A stretch of DNA of 64,000 bases, taken from assembly GCA_963768085.1 (NCBI GenBank), contig CAVYGO010000005.1, positions 1-64,000 on the forward strand, given 5' to 3'. Numbering within the stretch: position 1 is the first letter of the stretch; every line of letters starts with the position of its first letter. The notes beneath the pieces are model-generated. The model searched no databases. It was given only the letters and a program-made list of their open reading frames with translations, and was not told the DNA's origin. This document shows positions 36,985-44,832 of the stretch, piece after piece. The position numbers were made by a program, and so were the translations under genes. This DNA comes from Pukyongia sp963768085 (GTDB taxonomy: Bacteria; Bacteroidota; Bacteroidia; Flavobacteriales; Flavobacteriaceae).

Positions 36985-37728
36985 ATGTTAAATACGCTGA
37001 AAAACAGATTTGAACAGGGCTGTCGAACCAGCGCTTACCCCAAAACCACGATCGAATTACCGGCACGCTATCGCGGGCAGCCGCAGGTTCATGCGGATGC
37101 ATCATCCGAATTGGCAGCCGAATGCGCGGCCGCCTGTCCCCAGGAAGCCATTGATGCCGAGCGCAGATTAATCGATCTGGGACGCTGTGTCTTCTGCGGC
37201 ACCTGTGAGCGCCTGTCTGAAGGCCGGTTCGTCTCTTTTAACCAGAATTTTGAGCTTGCGGTGGCCGAGAAAGACCATCTTCTGACCGGGGGCGAACTTC
37301 CGGCCCTGGCCGATCATGCGAAAAAGCATTTCAAAAAACTGTTCGGCCGCTCCTTGCAGCTGCGCCAGGTATCGGCCGCCGGCTGCAATGCCTGTGAGGC
37401 CGATTTGAACGTGCTGGCCACCCCGTTTTTCGATCTGGCCCGATTCGGCATCAACTTTGTGGCATCACCGCGCCATGCCGATGGCATCGTCGTGACCGGT
37501 CCCGTTTCCAGGAATATGAAAACCGCCCTGCTGCAGACCTATGAGGCCACGCCGGCCCCCAAAGTAGTGATCGCTGTGGGCAGCTGCGCACTGTCCGGCG
37601 GCCCCTTTCGTGGCAGCCCCGAGATCACCGAGGGTCTGGATAATCTGTTGCCGGTCGATCTGTATATTCCCGGCTGTCCGCCGCACCCGCTCACCAATCT
37701 TCATGCTTTGCTGACGTATTTTAAATAG
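36985..37728 (+). CDS. NuoB/HyfI-like small subunit with N-terminal single-cluster ferredoxin domain
   Basis: The 247-residue protein has an N-terminal ferredoxin-like part with C47, C51 (AACP), C68, C71 and C74 (CVFCGTC), enough for one [4Fe-4S] cluster in the place of the usual second cluster. The C-terminal NuoB domain has C134-x2-C137, C201 (GSCALSGG) and C231 (GCPPHP), the proximal N2-type cluster. It would pass electrons from an unknown donor toward the large subunit. A 264-base spacer separates it from the large subunit and contains a dispersed TCTCAGCGTTCTC-CGCGAACTCT-like repeat (about 36900-36930), also seen near 60580. Confidence 0.82.
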   Translation: MLNTLKNRFEQGCRTSAYPKTTIELPARYRGQPQVHADASSELAAECAAACPQEAIDAERRLIDLGRCVFCGTCERLSEGRFVSFNQNFELAVAEKDHLLTGGELPALADHAKKHFKKLFGRSLQLRQVSAAGCNACEADLNVLATPFFDLARFGINFVASPRHADGIVVTGPVSRNMKTALLQTYEATPAPKVVIAVGSCALSGGPFRGSPEITEGLDNLLPVDLYIPGCPPHPLTNLHALLTYFK

Positions 37729-37782
37729 ACGCAATCAAAACCATTCAAAACTACGGCCCTTCCGAAACGCAGCGGATCCGGT

Positions 37783-39204
37783 TCAGGGCTGGATCATAAT
37801 GGTCGGATACAGCCCTTGCAATTCGCTGTCGGGGTATGGCTGAATCGTATTAAAGGAGATGTTCTGGTTTTTTTGAGCATGTCCCCGGTTCTTTTTGCCG
37901 TCAAAGAAGGCCCCGTTGGCCTCGAGAATGTGATGAATACGATCGCGGAAGGCCGAAACAAAAGCGGCGCCATTTCCCTCAAAAGACATATTGCCTTTTA
38001 TCAGGCCATCGTTGACCTTGGAAAAGTCTTTAAGGGCCATGCTGTTGGTTTTAAGCTCTTGCGGGGTCGTAATCAGGCCCCAAACCAGGTGACCGGGCGG
38101 TATGGTTAAAGGTTTTTTAATATCGATGATCGTATGGGGCATGATGATACTCTCGTCGCCGATAGCCAGCCGGCTATCGGCCCGCCCCCGCAGAAAACTG
38201 TTAAAGCCGACGAAAATATTTTTCCCCAGATCGGCCTCGATGATTTTGGCTCCATGGGCGGTCACATTGAAACCCTCCAGGCGAGAATTGATGATATAGC
38301 AATTTTCCTGGGCATTGGCACCTTTGCCGAGCCATGCATTTTGAAGGAAGGCTCGCTGGGCGACCAGGACGTTCTCGCTGATGCGGGTCTTGGGTTTGAT
38401 CACCGCAAAACGATCCAGCGAGGCGGTGCTGGGAACGATTACGGACTGTTCAATATTAACCGCATCAAAAACGCGCTGGAAAGCGTTTTTACGGTCCTCC
38501 ACAAAATCCATGATGAATCCCTGGGGCAATCTGCCCTCGACAAATTCAATATAATGGTTCAATTTGTCGAGGGGATAATGGTACAGAAAATTGAACTCCT
38601 CCGGATTGCGGACCCACACGGTCCCGGGGCCGACATTAAGGTGTCCGACCTCACCGGCCTGGACGTAGGAAAACGTTCCGATGACACAATCGCGCATGGT
38701 TGTCAGATCGACGGTTGCAAATGGTCCCAAAAAACACCCGTCAATAGGGGAGCCGTGGATATTGGCGTAATGGGTGGAAACGGTATCCCTGATAAAGAAT
38801 TTTTCAAGAGTTTCCGGATCGTGTGAAAAATTATGAACCAGGGTTTTGATGAGAAAACTGTCTTCGATGTCAATGCCTTCATCTTTGGTGATCGGAATTT
38901 CAAACTTTTGATAATGGAATATATCACCGCGGTGTTTGAGTTCGTCGCCTCGGATGTCGCTTTTATAAAGGATTGAGTTGGTTGTCCGGCATTTTCCTAG
39001 AAAATAGCTGCCGGCCAAACTGGAATGCCTGAATTGAAAAGCAAGCGGATGGTTGGGGGTAATGCCGTAAAATGCATAGAATTTAACCATCTGATTCAGG
39101 GGAACCAGATTTTTGATAAAAGAACTTACGTCGTAATTAAGTTCACGCAAATTGATATTGACTCTCTGAATAATCCGGTCCAGGAGTCTTTTCAGTTCTT
39201 TCAT
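37783..39204 (-). CDS. Left-handed beta-helix (hexapeptide-repeat) protein
   Basis: The 473-residue protein has many hexapeptide-like turns between about 100 and 375 (for example ATVDLTTMRDCVIG, RISENVLVAQRAFLQNAWLGKGANAQ, ADSRLAIGDESIIMPHT), giving a left-handed beta-helix like acyl- or nucleotidyl-transferase tails. No nucleotide-binding N-terminal domain is visible; residues 1-100 are helical. Its enzyme activity is unknown. It converges on the Ehr-like operon and lies 12 bases downstream of a CBS gene on the same strand, so the two are probably co-transcribed. Confidence 0.65.
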   Translation of the reverse strand: MKELKRLLDRIIQRVNINLRELNYDVSSFIKNLVPLNQMVKFYAFYGITPNHPLAFQFRHSSLAGSYFLGKCRTTNSILYKSDIRGDELKHRGDIFHYQKFEIPITKDEGIDIEDSFLIKTLVHNFSHDPETLEKFFIRDTVSTHYANIHGSPIDGCFLGPFATVDLTTMRDCVIGTFSYVQAGEVGHLNVGPGTVWVRNPEEFNFLYHYPLDKLNHYIEFVEGRLPQGFIMDFVEDRKNAFQRVFDAVNIEQSVIVPSTASLDRFAVIKPKTRISENVLVAQRAFLQNAWLGKGANAQENCYIINSRLEGFNVTAHGAKIIEADLGKNIFVGFNSFLRGRADSRLAIGDESIIMPHTIIDIKKPLTIPPGHLVWGLITTPQELKTNSMALKDFSKVNDGLIKGNMSFEGNGAAFVSAFRDRIHHILEANGAFFDGKKNRGHAQKNQNISFNTIQPYPDSELQGLYPTIMIQP

Positions 39205-39216
39205 ATGGCACCCTTG

Positions 39217-39777
39217 CTATAAATTGGTTTCACATTCTTTCATGGTGTGGAATATCGCCGCAAAAGCGTCCGTCAGGCGCAATACCCCGATGATCTCATC
39301 GCCCCGTGTGACCAGCAGTGAGATATGAGGTCCCGTGACCAGCTGCATAACCGCCATTTCAAGGGACGCTTCATGTTCAATAAACTCTCCCTCAGAGGGG
39401 GCCTGCATGAAATCCTCCACCCTTAACTTGGATGCTTTGCTACAGAGGTCTTTCAAGGGTGTAGCCTTCAATCGCCGCTTTTTTCGCAGTTTGTGGATAA
39501 AATTGGAGCTGAAGCCGAATTGGCTGAGTTCATTAATTTCGCCCGGATCCTCATCTTTTGGTTCAAGGGCACGCAGCACATCCAATTGACCCAATTTGCC
39601 GATAACCCGCTTATCTTTATCCAGAATTAAGACACCGCGGTGTTTGTATTTGGTGTGGTCGAACTCCTCCTGGGCCTTTTCCAAAGCCAGGACCGCATCA
39701 AACAGGGTCGACCCCTCCGGAACCGTGGCGTATTCCGACAGCGGCACCATTAATTCATTAACGCGATAATCGCTCAC
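39217..39777 (-). CDS. CBS-pair domain protein
   Basis: The 186-residue third paralogue begins YRVNELMVPLSEYATV, with HRGVLILDKDKRVIGKLGQLDVL and ISLLVTRGDEIIGVLRLTDAF segments. It starts with GTG, six bases after GGAGG. It probably forms an operon with the beta-helix gene and is divergent from a receiver-only gene. The repeated presence of this CBS family across the locus suggests shared nucleotide sensing. Confidence 0.85.
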   Translation of the reverse strand: MSDYRVNELMVPLSEYATVPEGSTLFDAVLALEKAQEEFDHTKYKHRGVLILDKDKRVIGKLGQLDVLRALEPKDEDPGEINELSQFGFSSNFIHKLRKKRRLKATPLKDLCSKASKLRVEDFMQAPSEGEFIEHEASLEMAVMQLVTGPHISLLVTRGDEIIGVLRLTDAFAAIFHTMKECETNL

Positions 39778-40108
39778 AAAAGACCTCCAGTCTATTATTT
39801 TTATAAGATATAAGTGGGTTAGGACTAATAATGCAACTTTAATTTAAGGTTCTGATAAATTCAAGTCATTTTTTTGAGTATAATACAGCAATACGGCTGG
39901 CGCGCATTTAGAGCAGAGGAAAGAGGACAGTGGGCAGATGGCAGATCAGACCGGGAAAATTTAATAATTGATTAAGGTTCGGCACCTGTGATAAAAGTGC
40001 CGTCTGGATTTACATAATGACATTCGGTCTTACAATCAGAATAGCGCAGTCATGAATTTAAAACATAGCGCAATCAGCAAGCAAAAAAGTAAAAAGGAGT
40101 GAATTTCA
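39778..40108. promoter_or_regulatory. Divergent intergenic region between CBS and receiver genes
   Basis: It is AT-rich and must hold promoters for both genes. A CGGCAC/GTGCCG hairpin (39980-39985 with 39997-40002) lies about 105 bases before the receiver gene. A purine-rich AGAGGAAAGAGGACAG run lies around 39916-39931. No open frame is convincing. Confidence 0.4.
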
Positions 40109-40540
40109 ATGGGCATCGCAAACGTATTGTTGGTAGACGATGAAGTCAGCTTTATTGAAACATTCAGCGAGCGTTTAGAGTTAAGGGATTTTGAAATTTC
40201 AAAAGCATTCAGCGGGGAAGAAGCACTGCAGGTCCTAGCAGAAAATGAAAATATCGAGGTCGTCATTTTGGACGTCAAGATGCCGGGCATGGACGGAATC
40301 GAAACGCTTATCGAAATCAAAAGAAAAAGACCACTGGTGGAGGTCATGATGCTTTGCGGTCATGCGGATGTTGAATCGGCCATTGAGGGCATGAAACATG
40401 GCGCTTTTGATTATTTGATGAAACCGGTGGACATGGATCAAATCATCACAAAGGTAAACGAGGCCGCAATGAAAAAACGGCAGCATGAAGAAAAGATTAT
40501 TCAGGCTCGCATTAAAGAAATCACTTCAAGACGGGCATAA
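40109..40540 (+). CDS. Receiver-only response regulator
   Basis: The 143-residue CheY-like receiver has acidic D10/D11, acceptor D55 (ILDVKMPGMDG), a Cys in place of the usual Thr/Ser (MLCGHADVESA), and Lys in LMKPVDM. A charged C-terminal helix (MKKRQHEEKIIQARIKEI) follows. The Thr-to-Cys change at the switch residue is unusual. It is similar in layout to the receiver at 25904. AAAGGAG lies before the ATG. Confidence 0.87.
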   Translation: MGIANVLLVDDEVSFIETFSERLELRDFEISKAFSGEEALQVLAENENIEVVILDVKMPGMDGIETLIEIKRKRPLVEVMMLCGHADVESAIEGMKHGAFDYLMKPVDMDQIITKVNEAAMKKRQHEEKIIQARIKEITSRRA

Positions 40541-40902
40541 AGGCATTGAATCATGCCGTCAATCAACGGACATGATGGATATGAATTGAGGCGCTTGCGC
40601 GGAAGATATGTCGGCGTCTGACCCGGAATCTAAAACATCCTTAACTGAAACTTTAATTGGTAACCCAGTTTTCATGGCGCTCTCCGAGCTATAGGCTTTA
40701 AGAGCCGGAAGCCGGCCGGAAGGTGTTCGGCCTTCCCCGAACCTCGGCAATGCCGCATGCACAAATTGCTTGGCCAACCGAGACAAGACCTACCCCCACC
40801 GACTCACCTCCAGGATACTTCTTTTAAAAAATTTATTAATTGATTTTCAAGCCCGGGGTCGATAGAAAGTAATCATAGGGCGCACCATCGTGGAAAAAAT
40901 CT
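40541..40902. other. Intergenic region, no clear gene
   Basis: It holds a GGAAGG/CCTTCC hairpin (40718-40723 with 40731-40736) within a GC-rich stretch. A 75-codon minus-strand frame (40559-40786) has no ribosome site or recognised motif, and I do not call it. Confidence 0.4.
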
Positions 40903-41793
40903 ATGAATGAAGCTAAAATATCATCGGCTAAGGCAGGCAGAAGGGCTACGCTGCTAGGACTTTTTGTCAATGCCTTCTTGATCCTGCTTAAGTTCTTTGC
41001 CGGTATATTCGGTGGCAGCCAGGCTTTGATAGCAGATGCGGTCCACTCAATTTCCGACCTCTTTACCGACGTTGTGGTTCTTCTCGGTATTAAAATCGGA
41101 CGTAAGCCCCCGGATAAAGAACATCATTTCGGTCATGCCCGCATCGAGACATTGGCATCCGCCATCGTGGGGCTGGCTCTCATTGGAACGGCAGTGTATC
41201 TGGGGATAGATGCAGCGTTGAATATCCATCGGCACACCGAATATCATCCCACGGGGATCGCCCTGATCGGGGCCGGCGTGTCTATCGCTTTGAAAGAAGC
41301 CCTGTATCGGTATACGGTTTTAATCGGGCGTCGCATAAAAAGCCAGCTGATTGTGGCCAATGCATGGCATCACCGTTCGGACGCCCTTTCCTCAGTGGCT
41401 GTTCTGCTGGGTGTTGCGGGGACGCTGATCAACCCTTCCTGGCACATTCTGGACGCTTTAGCTGCCTTGATAGTATCTTTCTTTATCATCAAAGTAGGTT
41501 TTGATATACTAAGGAAAACGCTGCGTGAATTTACCGACACGGCCCCACCGCCTGAAATAATAGAAAAGCTTCTGCAACTTTCACGGACGGTAGAAGGTGT
41601 GATGGATGCTCATGATCTCAGAGTTCGAATTTCAGGTGGGTTTTACCAGGCGGAAATTCACATTGTCGTCGATGGCCAATTAACGGTTGTTGAAGGACAC
41701 CGTATTGCCAAAACAGTGGAACGTTGTCTTGCAGGGGAGATGGATGAGCTCGACAGAATCATTGTTCACGTGGATCCGGCGGGAGAGGTTTAG
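40903..41793 (+). CDS. Cation diffusion facilitator (CDF) family metal exporter
   Basis: The 296-residue protein has six membrane spans and a cytosolic C-terminal ferredoxin-like domain (about 215-290). The metal sites are visible as ADAVHSISD (D45, H48, D52) and HHRSDALSS (about 156-163). The family exports Zn, Fe, Mn or related divalent metals in exchange for protons. The His/Asp set is compatible with Zn or Fe. Its 3' end overlaps the convergent FeS-subunit gene by 35 bases. Confidence 0.9.
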   Translation: MNEAKISSAKAGRRATLLGLFVNAFLILLKFFAGIFGGSQALIADAVHSISDLFTDVVVLLGIKIGRKPPDKEHHFGHARIETLASAIVGLALIGTAVYLGIDAALNIHRHTEYHPTGIALIGAGVSIALKEALYRYTVLIGRRIKSQLIVANAWHHRSDALSSVAVLLGVAGTLINPSWHILDALAALIVSFFIIKVGFDILRKTLREFTDTAPPPEIIEKLLQLSRTVEGVMDAHDLRVRISGGFYQAEIHIVVDGQLTVVEGHRIAKTVERCLAGEMDELDRIIVHVDPAGEV

Positions 41794-42241
41794 TTTCTGA
41801 AGATCCAAAATAGATGCAATGGGCCGGGCAGATATTGTCGGCACAGGCGGGGATAAGCCCCTGATCCACCCGGTGATGGCAGAGATTACACTTTTGGGCG
41901 ACGGTTTTATACTCGTCATAGGCAATGGCATGGTATGGGCAAGCATCGATGCAGGCCTGACATCCGGTGCACAAATCGTAATCCATGACAACAATGCCGT
42001 CTTCTCTTTTGCTGATGGCATCCTCCGGGCAGGCCTCGGCGCAGGGCGGATCATCGCAGTGCCGGCATAGGTTTACTTGAAAGGAAAAATCCAGTTTACC
42101 GTCAACGAGTCCGGGGCCATTTTCCTGAACGAAAATTAATTGGACACCGTCTGCTGCCCGGTTTTCCTGTTTGCAGGCCACTTCACAGGTTTTACAACCC
42201 CAGCAGAGATGATTGTCTATAGTCAGGTTAAATTTAATCAT
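41759..42241 (-). CDS. Four-cluster [4Fe-4S] ferredoxin-type electron transfer subunit
   Basis: The 160-residue protein is of the DmsB/HybA type, with four cysteine groups: CWGCKTCEVAC, CRHCDDPPCAEACP, CTGCQACIDACP and CNLCHH...CADNICPAHC. It should carry electrons to or from the molybdopterin subunit encoded upstream on the same strand. The ATG at 42241 fits the family start; the frame stays open to a TTG seven codons earlier. The last gene of the operon, with no membrane anchor gene following. Confidence 0.88.
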   Translation of the reverse strand: MIKFNLTIDNHLCWGCKTCEVACKQENRAADGVQLIFVQENGPGLVDGKLDFSFQVNLCRHCDDPPCAEACPEDAISKREDGIVVMDYDLCTGCQACIDACPYHAIAYDEYKTVAQKCNLCHHRVDQGLIPACADNICPAHCIYFGSSETKPLPPDPREQ

Positions 42242-42293
42242 AGATACATCAATCTTACGCAAACATGATTTGATTTTAATAAATTCAGATATC

Positions 42294-42320
42294 GTTGATT
42301 GGTTGATTAGTTGATTGGTT
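42294..42320. repeat. GTTGATTGGTTGATTAG-type short tandem repeat
   Basis: Four GTTGATT units in tandem lie between the FeS and molybdopterin genes. Approximate complements (AATCAACCATTCAACCAG) lie at about 42420-42437, so the spacer could fold. Confidence 0.5.
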
Positions 42321-42498
42321 AAGTGGTTGTAAATATATATTTATCCCATATTTGCAAAATAATTGGACACTTCATTTTTAAACAATCGTAACATTCTGAA
42401 ATTATGACTATAATTTACCTAATCAACCATTCAACCAGTAAACTATTCAACGAGTTCTAAAATTTGGTACCAATGACAAAACTCAAATGTGTTTCTTC

Positions 42499-44661
42499 TC
42501 AAGCTTTGGGTTGGCGACTTTGCTCCGGATATATCTTACACAATAGCGTTCGAACGCTGGTGGCCCCCATCGCCGGGTCACAGGTATCATAGGCATTATC
42601 GGTTAAAATATTGATATTGGATTCATCCCAACCATGTGCGGGATCCTTTTTTTCCGGAAACCACCAGGCATGCTGGGCACTCACAACGTTTGGGTGGATG
42701 CCGGCAAAGATTTTAGCGCGCTGTCTGACTTTTCCCCGGACAGACTCGATCATGACCCATTGACCTTCTTTGATTCCTTCCTTTTCTGCCGTATCGGGAT
42801 GGATCTCCACCACCGGATCTTTGTGAAGTTCCCTCAGCCAGGGTAGCTGACGGTTTTCGGTGTGGAAAAAGCCCGGAGAACGGGCACCGGTAATTAAAAT
42901 ATAAGGGAATTGTTTACAGCGGTCCGGCATGCTGACCGGGCTTTCGGGTGGTTCGCGGAATTTGGGCAAAGGATCATATCCCCAATTTTCAAGCAAGGTT
43001 GAGTAAAGCTCAAATTTCTTGGTCGGGGTCGAAAATCCTCTTTCCTGATACTTGCGATACCTGACTTGCCCGCGGATGTAATTCATCTTCTTAAAGTCCT
43101 GCCATTTGATCCCCGAGGGCTCTAAGATATAATCGAGACCGCCCTCGAAATCATCCCACCAGTGTTCGGACTGCCCTACCCTGTGACCAAGGTCATTGAG
43201 CATCTCATGATCGGAGCGGCATTCACCGATCTGTACTACCTTTCGCCGCGGCAAAAGGTAGCCATGTCGTTTCCAGAAATCTCCGATGTAATCCATCTCA
43301 AGCCAGGTTGCGGCAGGCAACACGATATCTGCAAGCTCGGCCGTCGGTGTCAGGAAAAAATCGGCAACCGCCATAAAATTCACCTTTTCGAGGGCGCGAT
43401 AGACTTCCCTGGCATTGGCACGGGTTAAGACCGGATTTGAACTGATGAAAAACAGCATTTTTACCGCATAGGGTTTTTTCTCTAAAATTGCATCCCAGAC
43501 ACATTTGGGATTGATGATGGCAAAATTTCCGGCCAGCCGAAAACGCTCCCCGCCCAAACGTTTCTTTGCCTGTTCATATGGCAGCAATTTATGAGCACCG
43601 AACTGTCCCACATTTCTGATTTTAGCGGTACTAAACAGGACCTGTCCGCCGGGCACATCGATGTTTCCCGTTATCCCCATCAGGGCCATCAGTGCCCGAT
43701 TGTTGTCCGCGCAGGTCACCTGCTGCTCGATGGCCACACCCCACTGGATGGCGGCCGGTTTGGTGGTTGCAAACAACCGCGCGGCCTGCCTGATTTTATC
43801 CTGCGGTACCCAGGTGATTTCCGCCACTTTATCCACCGGATATTCATTGACCCGTTTTACAAACGGCTCCCAGCCGTATACATGCTTCGCTACAAATTCC
43901 TTGTCATAAAGTTCTTCATTCACGATCACATTGAGCATACCCAAGGCCAGGGCCGTATCGGTGCCGGGCCTAAGCTGCAGCCAGACGTCGGCCCGGGCCG
44001 CTATTCGAGTGAGACGAGGGTCAACCGCAATCAGCTTGGCTCCGGCGTTCAGGCTGGTGGAAAAAGGCTCTCCTTTGTAGCAATCCGGGTTGCTGATCAC
44101 CAGATTGTTGCCCCACACCATAATACATTTAGGATGATTTTCGTAATCGACTATGGGGTTTGTTCCGCAGGTGATGATACTGGTCGCAATTCGGGGGCCG
44201 TAGCAAAAATGCCCGGCCGTCAGCACATTGGGAGTTCCCAGCAGGTTGGCAAAGCGGTAAATCACCGCTTCGTTTTCGCGACCGGTGCCGTATCCCATCA
44301 CAATGGATTCTGCACCGAATCGGTCTTTATAATCCAAAATCCGTTCGGCGATGGCATTCAGGGCCTCATCCCAGGAAATTCGCTCCCACTGGCCGCTGCC
44401 CTTTGGCCCGATTCTTCGGACCGGATAGGTCAAGCGGTCCGGGTGATAGGCCAGTTGAGCGGAGGCAAGCCCTTTGCTGCAAAGCGTACCATGGTTGATG
44501 GGACAGTCCGGATCGCCGGCGATTTTGGCGACTTTACCGTTTTTAGTATAGACCAGCACCCCGCAGCCGCCATGACACATTCGGCAGTGGCTTTTTACCA
44601 CCGCATCATATCCGTAAACTTCGATTTCCCGCGCAACGTTGGAAAATTTAAATTCAAGCAT
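42499..44661 (-). CDS. Molybdopterin (Mo/W) oxidoreductase, DMSO reductase family
   Basis: The 720-residue protein begins with an N-terminal [4Fe-4S] site C26-x2-C29-x3-C33...C61. The likely metal ligand is C153 in AGHFCYGPR. Typical Mo-bisPGD segments follow (WGNNLVISNPD, DPRLTRIAARAD, RPGTDTALALGMLNVI). The C-terminal domain has TGARSPGFFHTENRQLPWLRE. There is no TAT signal, so it should be cytosolic. The substrate is unknown. It lies in an operon with an alpha/beta hydrolase, a micro-ORF and a ferredoxin-type subunit, which fits an acid or thiol-compound oxidoreductase. Confidence 0.88.
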   Translation of the reverse strand: MLEFKFSNVAREIEVYGYDAVVKSHCRMCHGGCGVLVYTKNGKVAKIAGDPDCPINHGTLCSKGLASAQLAYHPDRLTYPVRRIGPKGSGQWERISWDEALNAIAERILDYKDRFGAESIVMGYGTGRENEAVIYRFANLLGTPNVLTAGHFCYGPRIATSIITCGTNPIVDYENHPKCIMVWGNNLVISNPDCYKGEPFSTSLNAGAKLIAVDPRLTRIAARADVWLQLRPGTDTALALGMLNVIVNEELYDKEFVAKHVYGWEPFVKRVNEYPVDKVAEITWVPQDKIRQAARLFATTKPAAIQWGVAIEQQVTCADNNRALMALMGITGNIDVPGGQVLFSTAKIRNVGQFGAHKLLPYEQAKKRLGGERFRLAGNFAIINPKCVWDAILEKKPYAVKMLFFISSNPVLTRANAREVYRALEKVNFMAVADFFLTPTAELADIVLPAATWLEMDYIGDFWKRHGYLLPRRKVVQIGECRSDHEMLNDLGHRVGQSEHWWDDFEGGLDYILEPSGIKWQDFKKMNYIRGQVRYRKYQERGFSTPTKKFELYSTLLENWGYDPLPKFREPPESPVSMPDRCKQFPYILITGARSPGFFHTENRQLPWLRELHKDPVVEIHPDTAEKEGIKEGQWVMIESVRGKVRQRAKIFAGIHPNVVSAQHAWWFPEKKDPAHGWDESNINILTDNAYDTCDPAMGATSVRTLLCKIYPEQSRQPKA

Positions 44662-44673
44662 TGGCGATTGCCT

Positions 44674-44832
44674 TTACTTTGTTTTCAACAAGTTGGGATC
44701 TCGCATCGTTTTGAGGATTTCAATGCTGCTTTTATACCCCTTCAACACAACAACCTCTTCCGGATCTCTGGTAGCGGAAATAGCACCGGTAATTTCAATC
44801 AGGGTTTCATAATTGATGAGTTGCTTTTTCAT
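44674..44832 (-). CDS. 52-residue micro-ORF made of the two ends of a GAF protein
   Basis: The start codon overlaps the stop of the alpha/beta hydrolase (GCATGA), and the stop lies 12 bases before the molybdopterin gene. The peptide has an N-terminal part (INYETLIEIT, DPEEVV) and a C-terminal part (LKGYKSSIEILKTMRDP). These match the first and last helices of the GAF protein at 10858-11409 (about half the aligned residues identical), but the ~130-residue GAF core is absent and the frame is kept. It is either a collapsed gene or a retained helix-only partner peptide. Confidence 0.7.
   Translation of the reverse strand: MKKQLINYETLIEITGAISATRDPEEVVVLKGYKSSIEILKTMRDPNLLKTK

Noticed and set aside
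40559..40786. 75-codon minus-strand open frame
   Set aside because: It has no ribosome site or known motif. It could be a degraded gene fragment, but I cannot support it.
42294..42456. CRISPR-like array
   Set aside because: The repeats are very short tandem GTTGATT units without spacers, and no cas genes are present.
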